64,000 nucleotides of DNA from positions 1-64,000 of the forward strand of contig CACIRJ010000005.1 in NCBI GenBank assembly GCA_902588975.1. The letters run 5' to 3'. A model generated the notes under the pieces. That model searched no databases. It saw only the letters and a program-made list of their open reading frames with translations, and had not been told where the DNA came from. A program made the translations under genes and the position numbers. Of the stretch, positions 8,620 to 17,665 are shown piece by piece (position 1 is the first letter of the stretch; each line of letters opens with the position of its first letter). This stretch comes from an uncultured Pelagibacteraceae bacterium (GTDB lineage Bacteria > Pseudomonadota > Alphaproteobacteria > Pelagibacterales > Pelagibacteraceae).

Positions 8620-8646
8620 AGTTAATTAACTTAAAGAGGAGAAATA

Positions 8647-9777
8647 ATGATTAAAGAAAAAAAACTATTGAAGGGTAAAACTCCTTCAAGACGTAAATTC
8701 TTTAAGGCTGCTGCTGCGACTGGTGTTGCTGCTGTAGCTGCATCATCTTTAGCTGCTCCAGCCGTTGCCAAAGAAAGAATTGAAGCTTCTATGGTAGCTA
8801 CATGGGGAAGAGATTTCCCAGGTTTAGGAACTGGTGCGCAAAGATTTGCTCAAAGAATTACAGACATGAGTGATGGAAGAATTCAAGTCACTTACTATGC
8901 AGCAAACGAAAGGGTTAAAGCGTTTGACTCATTTGATGAAGTTGCTTCAGGTAACTCGCAAATGTATCACGCTGCTGACTACTACTGGGTTAAAAAAGAT
9001 CCGGCTTGGGGTTACTTTACAGCTGTACCTTTCGGTTTCACTTACACTGAAATGAACGCATGGATTAGATTTGCTGGTGGTCAACAATTATGGGATGAAC
9101 TATCAGACAAATTCGGTCTAAAAAACTTTATGTGTGGAAGCACAGGAGTTCAAATGGGTGGATGGTTTAATAAGAAAATTAGAAGCCCTAATGACTTCAA
9201 AGGTCTTAAAATGCGTATGCCTGGATTAGGTGGACAAGTTATCGGTAAACTTGGAGGATCTCCAGTTTCACTTCCTGGTGGACAAATTTACGAAAACCTT
9301 GTTTCTGGTGCAATTGATGCAACAGAGTGGGTAGGTCCATGGAATGATGAAGCTATGAAATTCCAAGAAGCTGCTAAATACTACTACTATCCTGGAATGC
9401 ACGAGCCAGGATCTATGTTAGCATGTGGTACTAACAAATCTTGGTTTACAAGCTTATCAAAATCAGATCAGCTATTAATTGAAGCTGCAGCTGCGATGGA
9501 AAATGACGTTATGATGTCAGAGTACAACGCTAAGAATGGTGCTGCGCTTGCAAGATTAATAAACGATCATGGTGTTAAACTAGAGAAGTTTAGCGACAAA
9601 GTTTATGATGGTTTTGCTAAAGCTGCTAATGAAGTATTTGAGGAAACAAGAGCAAGCAGTGGTCTCGCTGAGAGAATCCACTCTAGTTTCTTACAGGCTA
9701 GAAAAGACATTGGTTCTTGGACCAACTTGTCTGACTCACCTTACATTTCTCAAAGAAACAGAGCATTAGGAATGTAA
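8647..9777 (+). CDS. TRAP transporter solute-binding protein, TakP-like (2-oxoacid type)
   Basis: Periplasmic TRAP binding protein (DctP superfamily), 376 residues. The N-terminus carries a twin-arginine signal (SRRKFFK at about residues 14-20, then an Ala-rich segment ending AAPAVAKE), so it is probably exported folded by Tat. Motifs such as TGVQMGGWF, LKMRMPG, SGAIDATEWVGP and YYYYPG closely match my memory of Rhodobacter TakP, which binds 2-oxoacids such as pyruvate; databases often label this group mannitol/chloroaromatic. Strong AGAGGAG ribosome site. A terminator hairpin follows before the permease genes. Confidence 0.9.
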   Translation: MIKEKKLLKGKTPSRRKFFKAAAATGVAAVAASSLAAPAVAKERIEASMVATWGRDFPGLGTGAQRFAQRITDMSDGRIQVTYYAANERVKAFDSFDEVASGNSQMYHAADYYWVKKDPAWGYFTAVPFGFTYTEMNAWIRFAGGQQLWDELSDKFGLKNFMCGSTGVQMGGWFNKKIRSPNDFKGLKMRMPGLGGQVIGKLGGSPVSLPGGQIYENLVSGAIDATEWVGPWNDEAMKFQEAAKYYYYPGMHEPGSMLACGTNKSWFTSLSKSDQLLIEAAAAMENDVMMSEYNAKNGAALARLINDHGVKLEKFSDKVYDGFAKAANEVFEETRASSGLAERIHSSFLQARKDIGSWTNLSDSPYISQRNRALGM

Positions 9778-9797
9778 TCTAACTAAATTTAGTTATT

Positions 9798-9827
9798 AAA
9801 GGGCCCTTAATTGGGCCCTTTTTTTTT
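9798..9827 (+). terminator. Rho-independent terminator/attenuator after TRAP binding-protein gene
   Basis: Stem AAAGGGCCC (9798-9806) with GGGCCCTTT (9813-9821), loop TTAATT, followed by a run of T to 9827. It lies 20 bases after the binding-protein stop and before the two permease genes, so it should limit permease transcription relative to the binding protein. Confidence 0.9.
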
Positions 9828-9850
9828 AAACAAAATCGAGTATTACTTAG

Positions 9851-9864
9851 GTATTTTAAAATAC
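9851..9864. promoter_or_regulatory. 14-bp perfect palindrome abutting the small-permease start codon
   Basis: GTATTTTAAAATAC at 9851-9864 ends one base before the ATG at 9866, where a Shine-Dalgarno would be expected and none is visible. It could be an operator, a translation-blocking hairpin, or a chance AT palindrome. Confidence 0.35.
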
Positions 9865-9865
9865 T

Positions 9866-10855
9866 ATGGTGGCAAAAAATTCAAATCTTTCTCTATATCT
9901 CAGAATAATCAGTTATTCAGTTTTAGCTTTTACTTTAGCATTTCTTATTAATAATGTTTTAACAGTTTGGAGTGATTGGCCAGGAATAAAAAAAATTTTT
10001 TCACATCATGAGATGTTTGGATTTAAGAAAAAAGCTCTAGAGGGATCTGATTTAAATTATGGTTATATGCAAATTGGATTGTATTTGATTTGTATTGCTG
10101 CAGTCGTTTTTTATGTTTTTAAAACATACAGTCAAACTTTGGAGCAAGATTCAAAAATTTTATCAAGATTTTCAGCATATCTTGTTAGATCATCATTTTG
10201 GGCAGTATTTTTAGTTGGCGTAGCTGACTTCGTTATATCTTTTATGGTTGTTGAAAGATTATGGGAAGCAATCTTCAGTCCTGAAGTAAAAGCATTGATG
10301 GTTAAAGCCCCAGTCAGAATTACTTATATTCACTTTCCAATAATATTAATCTCTTTCGTGATTGGATATTTTACGAAATCAGTTGGCTTTATTTGGCTAG
10401 CAGTATTGGTTGTAGTAAGTGAATTCGTAATTGTATTATCAAGATTTATATTTTCATACGAACAAGCATTTCAAGGGGATCTAGTTAGATTTTGGTATGC
10501 TGCACTTTACTTATTTGCTAGTGCATACGCTTTAATTCATGAAGGGCACGTAAGAGTTGACGTACTCTATTCTTCTTTTAGTGAAAAAAAGAAGGCATGG
10601 ACAAATATGGTTGGATCGGCAGTTCTGGGAGTACCACTTACATTAATAGTTATATTTTTAGGTCTAAACGGAAAAGCCAGCATAATAAATGGTCCTGTTG
10701 TAGCTTTTGAAGTTACGCAACAAGGATCTAATGGTCTCTATCTTTTATATTTGATGGCTGTTTATCTAGCTGTTTTTGCTGTTACGATGTTAATTCAATT
10801 TACTAGCTATTTTATGGAAAGTAGTCACAAAATTTTAAAAGGTGTCAAAAATTAA
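9866..10855 (+). CDS. TRAP transporter small permease (DctQ family), N-terminally enlarged
   Basis: Inner-membrane small subunit of the TRAP transporter, 329 residues. The C-terminal half (roughly residues 170-310, with EGHVRVDVLYSSFSEKKKAW) is the DctQ domain with four membrane helices. The N-terminal 165 residues add about four further hydrophobic segments not found in the usual 160-200-residue DctQ. It works with the large permease three bases downstream and the binding protein upstream to import substrate using a sodium or proton gradient. The start codon has no clear ribosome site and follows a palindrome. Confidence 0.85.
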   Translation: MVAKNSNLSLYLRIISYSVLAFTLAFLINNVLTVWSDWPGIKKIFSHHEMFGFKKKALEGSDLNYGYMQIGLYLICIAAVVFYVFKTYSQTLEQDSKILSRFSAYLVRSSFWAVFLVGVADFVISFMVVERLWEAIFSPEVKALMVKAPVRITYIHFPIILISFVIGYFTKSVGFIWLAVLVVVSEFVIVLSRFIFSYEQAFQGDLVRFWYAALYLFASAYALIHEGHVRVDVLYSSFSEKKKAWTNMVGSAVLGVPLTLIVIFLGLNGKASIINGPVVAFEVTQQGSNGLYLLYLMAVYLAVFAVTMLIQFTSYFMESSHKILKGVKN

Positions 10856-10858
10856 ATT

Positions 10859-13522
10859 ATGGAAACATTCTTTTTAGCTGTTCTAGTTGTGATAATGATT
10901 GTTGCTCTTGCATCGGGTTACCCGGTTGCTTTTGCACTACCTGGTTCAGCTATAATTGCAATTGGTTTAGCTGCATTTTTTGGCTACATATTTGAGGGAG
11001 ACTCCAGTGCCTTTTTTGCAGTAGATGGACCTATAGAATGGCTCGTTGCTGGTATTACAAATTTTAGGAGTAATTACTGGGATGTAGAAACAGATACTTT
11101 GATCGCAATTCCTTTATTTATTTTCATGGGAATTATGCTTCAAAAATCAAAAATTGCCGAAGACTTATTAATAACAATGGGCCAATTGTTTGGACCAATT
11201 CCTGGTGGTTTGGGAATTTCTGTTATATTTGTTGGAGCTCTATTAGCAGCAACGACTGGTATCGTTGGAGCAACTGTAATTGCGATGGGACTAATCTCGT
11301 TACCAACGATGTTAAATAACAAGTATGACAGACAACTTGCTAGCGGAATAGTTTGTTCATCAGGAACATTAGGTCAAATTATTCCTCCATCAATTGTTTT
11401 AATTATTATCGCTGACCAGTTGGCAAGTGCATCTGATGTTGCAAACAACTTAAGACAAAATGATTATAAAGCCTTAACTGGTGAATTTAATATGCCAGGT
11501 GAATTTAGAGTAGGTTCATCAAGTGCAGGTGATATGTTCTTAGGAGCACTTTTACCAGGCCTTGTCTTAGTTGCTCTTTATATGATCTATGTATTTATTT
11601 TTGCTAGAATAAAGAAAGGTGTTGCACCGCCAGTTCCATTTAAAGGAAATTTTGATTTAAAATTTTGGTTAAGAGTAGTTGTAATTATCATACCACCACT
11701 TGCATTAATATTCGCTGTATTAGGTTCAATTTTAATGGGTATTGCTACTGTAAACCAAGCAGGTTCAATTGGAGCAATTGGTGCCACTTTGATGGCTGGT
11801 TATAGATTATATGAAGGAAAGAAAAGTGCGTTCTATCCTTTAATTTTAATTATTGGATCTCTAATTCCAATTACATTCTTTGCTTCAAATTATGAATTAA
11901 ATGTAAAAAATTTGGAGGAAAGAGATTTAAGCGCAATCTTTATTACCGCTTTCTTTGTGGTCATACTTGTATACGGAATAGGTTGGAGTTTTTGGAGAAC
12001 TTTTAAAACAGAAAATGTTTTAAAAGAAGTTGTAACAGAAACTTGTGTGACTACTTCAATGGTATTTATTATCCTTTTAGGAGCAGCAATGCTTACTTCA
12101 GGATTTAGAGCTTTTGGGGGAGAAGAATTAGTAAGAGACTTTTTACAAGATTTACCAGGCGGTTTTTGGACACAATTTGTTGTTGTGATGATTGTAATTT
12201 TCTTGCTAGGATTTTTCCTAGACTTTATTGAAATTGCAGTTGTTGTTGTTCCAATAATTGCACCAATATTATTAGCTGAAACAGGTGCTAACGTCACAGC
12301 CGTTTGGTTGGGAGTTATGATTGGTGTTAACTTACAGACTTCATTCTTAACGCCACCATTTGGATTTGCACTCTTTTATTTGAAAGGCGTAGCTCCAAAA
12401 ATTGTTAAAACACTTGATATTTGGAAAGGTGTTGTGCCTTTTATAATTCTTCAGCTTATAGGATTGGGAATAGTTGGTGCATACCCTAGCTTAGTAAATT
12501 ATCTGCCAAATAGAGTATATTTAACTTCGAATGTTGCTCCTCCACCAATGAATCCTAAATTACAGTACTGTTTGCAAGAGTACAAATTTGCAAGATTTGA
12601 TACCAACGGTGAGACAATTAAAAATGCAATATTAAAATTTCAATCTGAGGCACCGACTAATCTGCCAGATGATAAAATGGAAATTTTAGAAGATCATTTT
12701 GATAGTGCATTAGGAACTTTTGCTCTAGTCGACAAATTAAAAAAAGTAGAGGTTGAATACAACGCATATGCTGTTGATTATAGGGATCTGCATTTCACTG
12801 TTAGAAAAAAGCAAAAGAAAATACTTAAATTAAATAAAAAAATAGAAAAATATAAAGCAGAGATTAGAAATTTAGATGATGACGAATTAGATGAGAAAAA
12901 TAAAATAGAATTAAGAATTGAAGATGTTAAACTTGAAATTGAGGAAATTCAAAACTCAATCCCTGAAACTTGGCAAGCTAAGAATTCAGAATTCGACAAA
13001 ATAAATAAAGCTAAAAATACAACAACAAAAAGATATAGAAAGAATGTAGATGAAGCCTACGATTTACTTGATCAGTTTGTATTGTTCATAAACGATGGAG
13101 TAAAACTTCAAGAAGTATCAAAAGATATTAAACAGTTAGATTATTTTATAGCTATGGAAAGCAATACAAAAGTATATGAAAGATCAGTTACAATTATGGA
13201 TGGATTGTTTGACAAGTTGAGTGAGATATCTGGAATGGATGAATTTTTAAATAGTGTGGATGATTTATTATCAATGGTTGACTCAGATGAACTTGATCCA
13301 ATGGCGATTAGAACAAAATCAAAAGAGGTTGTTGAGTTATTCAATAAAGAAGTTAGCTGGAGAGCAAATGCTAAAGAAAACTTAATGCCAAAACTTGAGG
13401 AATATAATAATGCAATCAAAGAAACAATTGGATTAAGGTTGCAGTCTAAACTAACCAAAGAGCAAGCTATCTATGTATCTAAATGTAATTCAATACATAG
13501 AGATATTTCACTAAATTTTTAA
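10859..13522 (+). CDS. TRAP transporter large permease (DctM family) with long coiled-coil C-terminal tail
   Basis: Large TRAP permease of 887 residues; the family is usually about 425-450, with longer forms near 600. The membrane part runs to about residue 550 (ending near SLVNYLPNRVY), with DctM-like stretches such as IVGATVIAMGLISLP and SFLTPPFGFALFYL. Residues about 553-887 form a highly charged soluble tail with a strong coiled-coil candidate at about 645-705 rich in Lys and Glu. No domain is recognised in the tail. The stop overlaps the convergent gene on the other strand by four bases. Base composition is like its neighbours, so there is no sign of a recent insertion. Confidence 0.9.
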   Translation: METFFLAVLVVIMIVALASGYPVAFALPGSAIIAIGLAAFFGYIFEGDSSAFFAVDGPIEWLVAGITNFRSNYWDVETDTLIAIPLFIFMGIMLQKSKIAEDLLITMGQLFGPIPGGLGISVIFVGALLAATTGIVGATVIAMGLISLPTMLNNKYDRQLASGIVCSSGTLGQIIPPSIVLIIIADQLASASDVANNLRQNDYKALTGEFNMPGEFRVGSSSAGDMFLGALLPGLVLVALYMIYVFIFARIKKGVAPPVPFKGNFDLKFWLRVVVIIIPPLALIFAVLGSILMGIATVNQAGSIGAIGATLMAGYRLYEGKKSAFYPLILIIGSLIPITFFASNYELNVKNLEERDLSAIFITAFFVVILVYGIGWSFWRTFKTENVLKEVVTETCVTTSMVFIILLGAAMLTSGFRAFGGEELVRDFLQDLPGGFWTQFVVVMIVIFLLGFFLDFIEIAVVVVPIIAPILLAETGANVTAVWLGVMIGVNLQTSFLTPPFGFALFYLKGVAPKIVKTLDIWKGVVPFIILQLIGLGIVGAYPSLVNYLPNRVYLTSNVAPPPMNPKLQYCLQEYKFARFDTNGETIKNAILKFQSEAPTNLPDDKMEILEDHFDSALGTFALVDKLKKVEVEYNAYAVDYRDLHFTVRKKQKKILKLNKKIEKYKAEIRNLDDDELDEKNKIELRIEDVKLEIEEIQNSIPETWQAKNSEFDKINKAKNTTTKRYRKNVDEAYDLLDQFVLFINDGVKLQEVSKDIKQLDYFIAMESNTKVYERSVTIMDGLFDKLSEISGMDEFLNSVDDLLSMVDSDELDPMAIRTKSKEVVELFNKEVSWRANAKENLMPKLEEYNNAIKETIGLRLQSKLTKEQAIYVSKCNSIHRDISLNF

Positions 13523-14538
13523 ACTGTAAGTTTATCAATTAATTCTGATCTTGTATAAAGACCCAAGTCTTCTGCCTTGGACTTTAATTTTTCATTAATC
13601 TCTTTTAATTTTGGAACATTTAAATTAAGCTTATTTGCAATTTCTATAATTGAACCAATTATTGGATCTATTTCTAATGGTTTGCCAGCATTTAGATCTT
13701 GAGCTGTCGAAGGTCTATGGCCTATAATTGAGACTCCGCCTTTAATTCGATCCTCAATTGATATATTGAATTTAACTCCAATTTTTTCTCCAACTTGTTG
13801 GCATTCTTGCATTAAAACTTTTATTAAATTGTAAGTCTCTGGATCATTACCCATCTCATCCATAGTCTTATTCGTTAGAGCACTTACTGGGTTGAACGAA
13901 CAGTTTCCCCACAGTTTCACCCAAATTTCGTCTCTTAAATTTTTCTTCTGAGGAGCTTTTAAACCCCCTTCTATGAATAAACTTGAAATTATTTTTAGTC
14001 TTTCTGATCTGGTTCCATCTGGTTCACCTAAAGAAAATCGTTCACCATTACCATTATGTTTAATAACACCTGGCTCTAATATCTGACAAGCTGGATAAAC
14101 TACACAACCAATTGCTCTTTCAGGTCCAAGAGTTTGCCATATATTTCCACCTGGATCCACACTTTCAACTATTTGATTGTCTAATTTGGTACCTGTATTA
14201 GCTTTATAAAAGTACCACCAAGGCAACCCATTAATGGCGCATATAATTGAAGTTTTTTTACCCATAATTGGTTTTAAGCTTTCTGAAATTTTACTAATAG
14301 CATTAGCTTTTACAGAAATAATTATGAAATCTTGTTCCTCCAAATCTTTAGGATTGTCAGTTACATCAAATTTAAAATTAACTTTATTGTCATCCCTTAT
14401 AAAAGTTAATCCATTTTGCTCTATTGCTTTTTTATGTTCTCCTCTAGCAATTAAAGAGACTTGTGCGTTTGTTTTTTTTAGACTTGTAGCAATAAATCCA
14501 CCAATAGATCCTGCTCCAAATATACAAATTTTAGTCAT
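13519..14538 (-). CDS. Ketopantoate reductase family (ApbA/PanE) oxidoreductase
   Basis: NADPH-dependent reductase of 339 residues. The N-terminus MTKICIFGAGSIGGF holds the GxGxxG nucleotide-binding motif, and the C-terminal helical domain contains the family Lys-Trp-Asn-like stretch (VKLWGNCSFNPVSALT) with the catalytic Lys. Family members reduce 2-dehydropantoate to pantoate for coenzyme A synthesis, but many paralogues act on other 2-oxoacids. The neighbours (acyl-CoA synthetase and gamma-glutamyltransferase, co-directional, one-base overlap) are not pantothenate genes, so the role is uncertain. Confidence 0.82.
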   Translation of the reverse strand: MTKICIFGAGSIGGFIATSLKKTNAQVSLIARGEHKKAIEQNGLTFIRDDNKVNFKFDVTDNPKDLEEQDFIIISVKANAISKISESLKPIMGKKTSIICAINGLPWWYFYKANTGTKLDNQIVESVDPGGNIWQTLGPERAIGCVVYPACQILEPGVIKHNGNGERFSLGEPDGTRSERLKIISSLFIEGGLKAPQKKNLRDEIWVKLWGNCSFNPVSALTNKTMDEMGNDPETYNLIKVLMQECQQVGEKIGVKFNISIEDRIKGGVSIIGHRPSTAQDLNAGKPLEIDPIIGSIIEIANKLNLNVPKLKEINEKLKSKAEDLGLYTRSELIDKLTV

Positions 14539-16046
14539 TAGTTCACTAATCCAAACTTTTTAGCTAAAGTATTTCTTTGTAGTTTACCTGTTGCACCTTT
14601 AGGAATTTCATTTACAAAAAATATTTTCTTTGGAATTTTAAATTTCGCAAGTTTTTCATTTGCATAAATTTTTATATCATCTTCAGTACACTTCATACCT
14701 TCTTTTATGATTATTGCGGTAGCTATATCCTCTCCAAGCATTTTATCCTCATATCCAAAGCAAACAGCTTGCTCAATATTTGGATGATCCATAAGAATGT
14801 TATCGACTTCTAAAGGCGAAATCTTTTCGCCACCTTTATTAATTATTTCCTTTAATCTTCCGGAGATTTTCAGATAACCATCTTTATCAAAATATCCCTG
14901 ATCTCCTGTTCTAAACCAACCATCTGAAAAGCTATTTTTGTTTGCATCTGGATTATTTTCATATCCAGATGTAACATTTTCACCTCTAATACAAACTTCT
15001 CCCTCTTCTCCTTGATTCAAAATCTTGTTATTATTATCCATAATACAAACTTCTGGCCCAGCAGGAATTCCTACAAATCCAGGTTTTTGGGACTTAGGCG
15101 GTAAAGGATTTGAGGTCATTTGATGAGTAGCTTCCGTCATCCCATATGCTTCTATTACTGGACAATTAAATACCTCGTTTAGTTTTTCAAATACAGCTGG
15201 AGGCAGAGATGCTGATGATGATCTTAAAAATCTAAGATTTAATTGCTTAGCAGTTTCTAGATTTTTATCTGCTCTCATCAATATTGCTTGATGCATTGTT
15301 GGTACTCCAGAATACCAAGTTATTTTCTCTCTTTTTGCATTATCTATAAATTTTAATGCATTAAATCCACTACTTGCACATACAGATGCCCCTACCTTCA
15401 TAGATGCAGCAAGAACTGCAATTAAGCCATGAATATGAAATAATGGCATAATATTTAGACAATGATCTTTATCAGTTAAATTAAGACTTTTGGAGATATT
15501 ATCTGCCGAAGAAAAAATATTTTTATTTGTTAATGGAACAATCTTAGGTCTTGATGTAGTGCCCGAAGTATGCAGCACAAGAGCTTCATGGTCTTCGCCT
15601 GGCAAAATATAATCACTGCTTTTTTCAAAAAGATTAAAATCACCGCTTAAAGTATTTCCGTCTGATTTTATTTCGCAAACAGGAATTTTTAATTTATTTG
15701 CGACTTCTACTACTGGATTTTTAGAATTTTTCTCTACAATCACTATCTTTGGCTTTAAATCCTCTAGGTAAAATTCGAATTCTTCAGATTTATAGTTAGG
15801 GTTTAAAGGTGCAGCAGACATGTAGCTTGAAATCGCCAAAAAACTAGTTGCCATGTAAGGACCGTTTGGCAAAACTATTGCTGCACGATCTTTATTATTA
15901 ATACCATTACCTGATAATTGTTTTGAAATTCTTTCTATTAATGATTTTAAATCAACAAATTTTAGTGGAGAACTATTTTCAGATGTTATTGCAGTTAGAT
16001 TATCATTTTGTGATTCTATAATATTCCTAACAATTCTAGAGTTCAT
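14538..16046 (-). CDS. AMP-dependent acyl-CoA synthetase/ligase
   Basis: Adenylate-forming ligase of 502 residues that activates a carboxylic acid to its CoA thioester through an acyl-AMP. The P-loop-like motif LHTSGTTSRPKIVPL, the AYGMTEATHQM motif, the hinge region GRLKEIINKGGEKI and the C-terminal catalytic Lys in PKGATGKLQR are all present. The TSGTTSRPK variant resembles what I recall of oxalyl-CoA synthetases (yeast Pcs60, plant AAE3), so a small dicarboxylic substrate is a reasonable guess but unproven. It overlaps the reductase gene by one base and sits five bases after the gamma-glutamyltransferase gene. Confidence 0.85.
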   Translation of the reverse strand: MNSRIVRNIIESQNDNLTAITSENSSPLKFVDLKSLIERISKQLSGNGINNKDRAAIVLPNGPYMATSFLAISSYMSAAPLNPNYKSEEFEFYLEDLKPKIVIVEKNSKNPVVEVANKLKIPVCEIKSDGNTLSGDFNLFEKSSDYILPGEDHEALVLHTSGTTSRPKIVPLTNKNIFSSADNISKSLNLTDKDHCLNIMPLFHIHGLIAVLAASMKVGASVCASSGFNALKFIDNAKREKITWYSGVPTMHQAILMRADKNLETAKQLNLRFLRSSSASLPPAVFEKLNEVFNCPVIEAYGMTEATHQMTSNPLPPKSQKPGFVGIPAGPEVCIMDNNNKILNQGEEGEVCIRGENVTSGYENNPDANKNSFSDGWFRTGDQGYFDKDGYLKISGRLKEIINKGGEKISPLEVDNILMDHPNIEQAVCFGYEDKMLGEDIATAIIIKEGMKCTEDDIKIYANEKLAKFKIPKKIFFVNEIPKGATGKLQRNTLAKKFGLVN

Positions 16047-16051
16047 TTAAA

Positions 16052-17635
16052 TTAATAACCTTTTGCGTATCCATCTTTTCTTGGATCTGAACCGCCAACT
16101 AAATTTCCTTTTTCTCTATCTATTTGAATTGCTTGTCCACCTCCATGAGTACCATCTATATACTCAACATTATGACCGACTTCTTTTAAATTATTAAAAA
16201 TTTTTTCATCAATACTTTTCTCTAATTTATAAATGTTATTGAAATGGAAAGCTCTAGGAAATGAAATGGCTTGTTGAGGAGTTAAGTTATAATCAATAAT
16301 GCTATTTAAAACGTGAACTTGTCCTACAGGTTGATATTGTCCTCCCATTACTCCATAAGATAATTCACATTCTCCTTTGTTGTTCATAACTATTCCAGGA
16401 ATTATGGTATGTAGCGGTCTTTTTAATCCTTGAATACAATTAGGATGACCTTCCTCAACTCTAAAATTAGTTCCTCTATTGTGAAGAACCACTCCAGATT
16501 TATCACCTGTTATTCCAGAACCAAAAGCATAGCAAACAGAATTTATTATTGAAACTACATTTAAATCTCTGTCTACTACACTTAAATAAACTGTTTCAGG
16601 ATGGTTTGGAATATTTAGATCTCCTACATCTGCGCAGCCATTAATAGATATATTTTTTGAGATATTATCTATATTTTGTTCACTTAATATTTTTTTTAAA
16701 TCTAAATCCACAAATTCTGGATCACCAATATTTTCTTCTTTAAGTTTATAAGCCTGCTTTGTAACTTCTGCTTCAAGATGGAACCTTTCAAATGAATTCA
16801 CATCATATTTTTCAATACCTAACTTTTCTAATAATTTCATCATTACTAAAACTGTTATTCCAGGGCCACTCGGAGGACATTGATGAATGATAATATCTCT
16901 ATATCTATCTGATAAAGTATCTGACTTAATAGTTTTTTGCTTATGGAAATCTTCAATTGTATGTAAGCCCCCAAACTCTTTTAAAGTTTTAACTAAATCT
17001 TCAGCAATTGATCCTTCATAAAATTCTTTAACTCCATTTTTTGAAATTTTTTCGAGAGTCTCTCCAAGTGCAGGATTTTTATTTACCTCATTAAATTGAT
17101 AACTTTTACCATTATTTAGCATATGTTTTCTAGAATATGGGTTATGGTTAAGTTTATTAAATACGTTGCTCCAGGCGTTAGCAACAACTTTAGTCACTTT
17201 AAAACCATTCTTTGCAATATCTATACCTTTGTGAAACAACTCCTCAAAATCGAGTTTTCCAAAATCATTATGAATTGAATTCCAAGCATCTAATGCACCA
17301 GGAATAGTTACTGCATGAGGACTTGTTAAACCAATTTTATCTATATTGTTTTCCTTGAAATAATCAAAATTTGCTTTTGATGGAGCAATACCTGATCCAT
17401 TATATGAAACAGGGTCTTTGCCATTCATTTTTATTATTGCAAAACAATCTCCACCTATACTTGTAGCATTAGGCTCTGCAACAGACAGAACAACAGAAGC
17501 TGCAATAGCTGCATCCACAGCATTTCCACCTTTTTGCAATATTCTAAGAGCTTCTTCTGTAGCTATTGGATGTGATGTTGCGGCCATACCATTTGAAGAA
17601 ATGGCATCTTTATCTTTTGTTGAATGATTATTCAT
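16052..17635 (-). CDS. ggt: Gamma-glutamyltransferase family protein (putatively cytoplasmic)
   Basis: Ntn-hydrolase of the gamma-glutamyltranspeptidase family, 527 residues. The precursor would self-cleave before the Thr in PETVYLSVVD, where the family nucleophile Thr stands, giving large and small subunits. The N-terminal GNAVDAAIAASVVLSVAEP and the C-terminal SYGVMGGQYQPVGQ are family hallmarks. Unlike the E. coli periplasmic enzyme it shows no signal peptide, as in the YwrD-like branch. It could hydrolyse gamma-glutamyl amides or a related lactam-like substrate. It is the first gene of the minus-strand trio and diverges from an MFS transporter gene 30 bases away. Confidence 0.88.
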   Translation of the reverse strand: MNNHSTKDKDAISSNGMAATSHPIATEEALRILQKGGNAVDAAIAASVVLSVAEPNATSIGGDCFAIIKMNGKDPVSYNGSGIAPSKANFDYFKENNIDKIGLTSPHAVTIPGALDAWNSIHNDFGKLDFEELFHKGIDIAKNGFKVTKVVANAWSNVFNKLNHNPYSRKHMLNNGKSYQFNEVNKNPALGETLEKISKNGVKEFYEGSIAEDLVKTLKEFGGLHTIEDFHKQKTIKSDTLSDRYRDIIIHQCPPSGPGITVLVMMKLLEKLGIEKYDVNSFERFHLEAEVTKQAYKLKEENIGDPEFVDLDLKKILSEQNIDNISKNISINGCADVGDLNIPNHPETVYLSVVDRDLNVVSIINSVCYAFGSGITGDKSGVVLHNRGTNFRVEEGHPNCIQGLKRPLHTIIPGIVMNNKGECELSYGVMGGQYQPVGQVHVLNSIIDYNLTPQQAISFPRAFHFNNIYKLEKSIDEKIFNNLKEVGHNVEYIDGTHGGGQAIQIDREKGNLVGGSDPRKDGYAKGY

Positions 17636-17665
17636 AATAGAACTGTAATTTCATAAAAAATATAA

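Noticed and set aside
11890-12297. Antisense frame inside the TRAP large permease gene
   Set aside because: Thr/Ile-rich shadow of membrane-helix codons, no motif.
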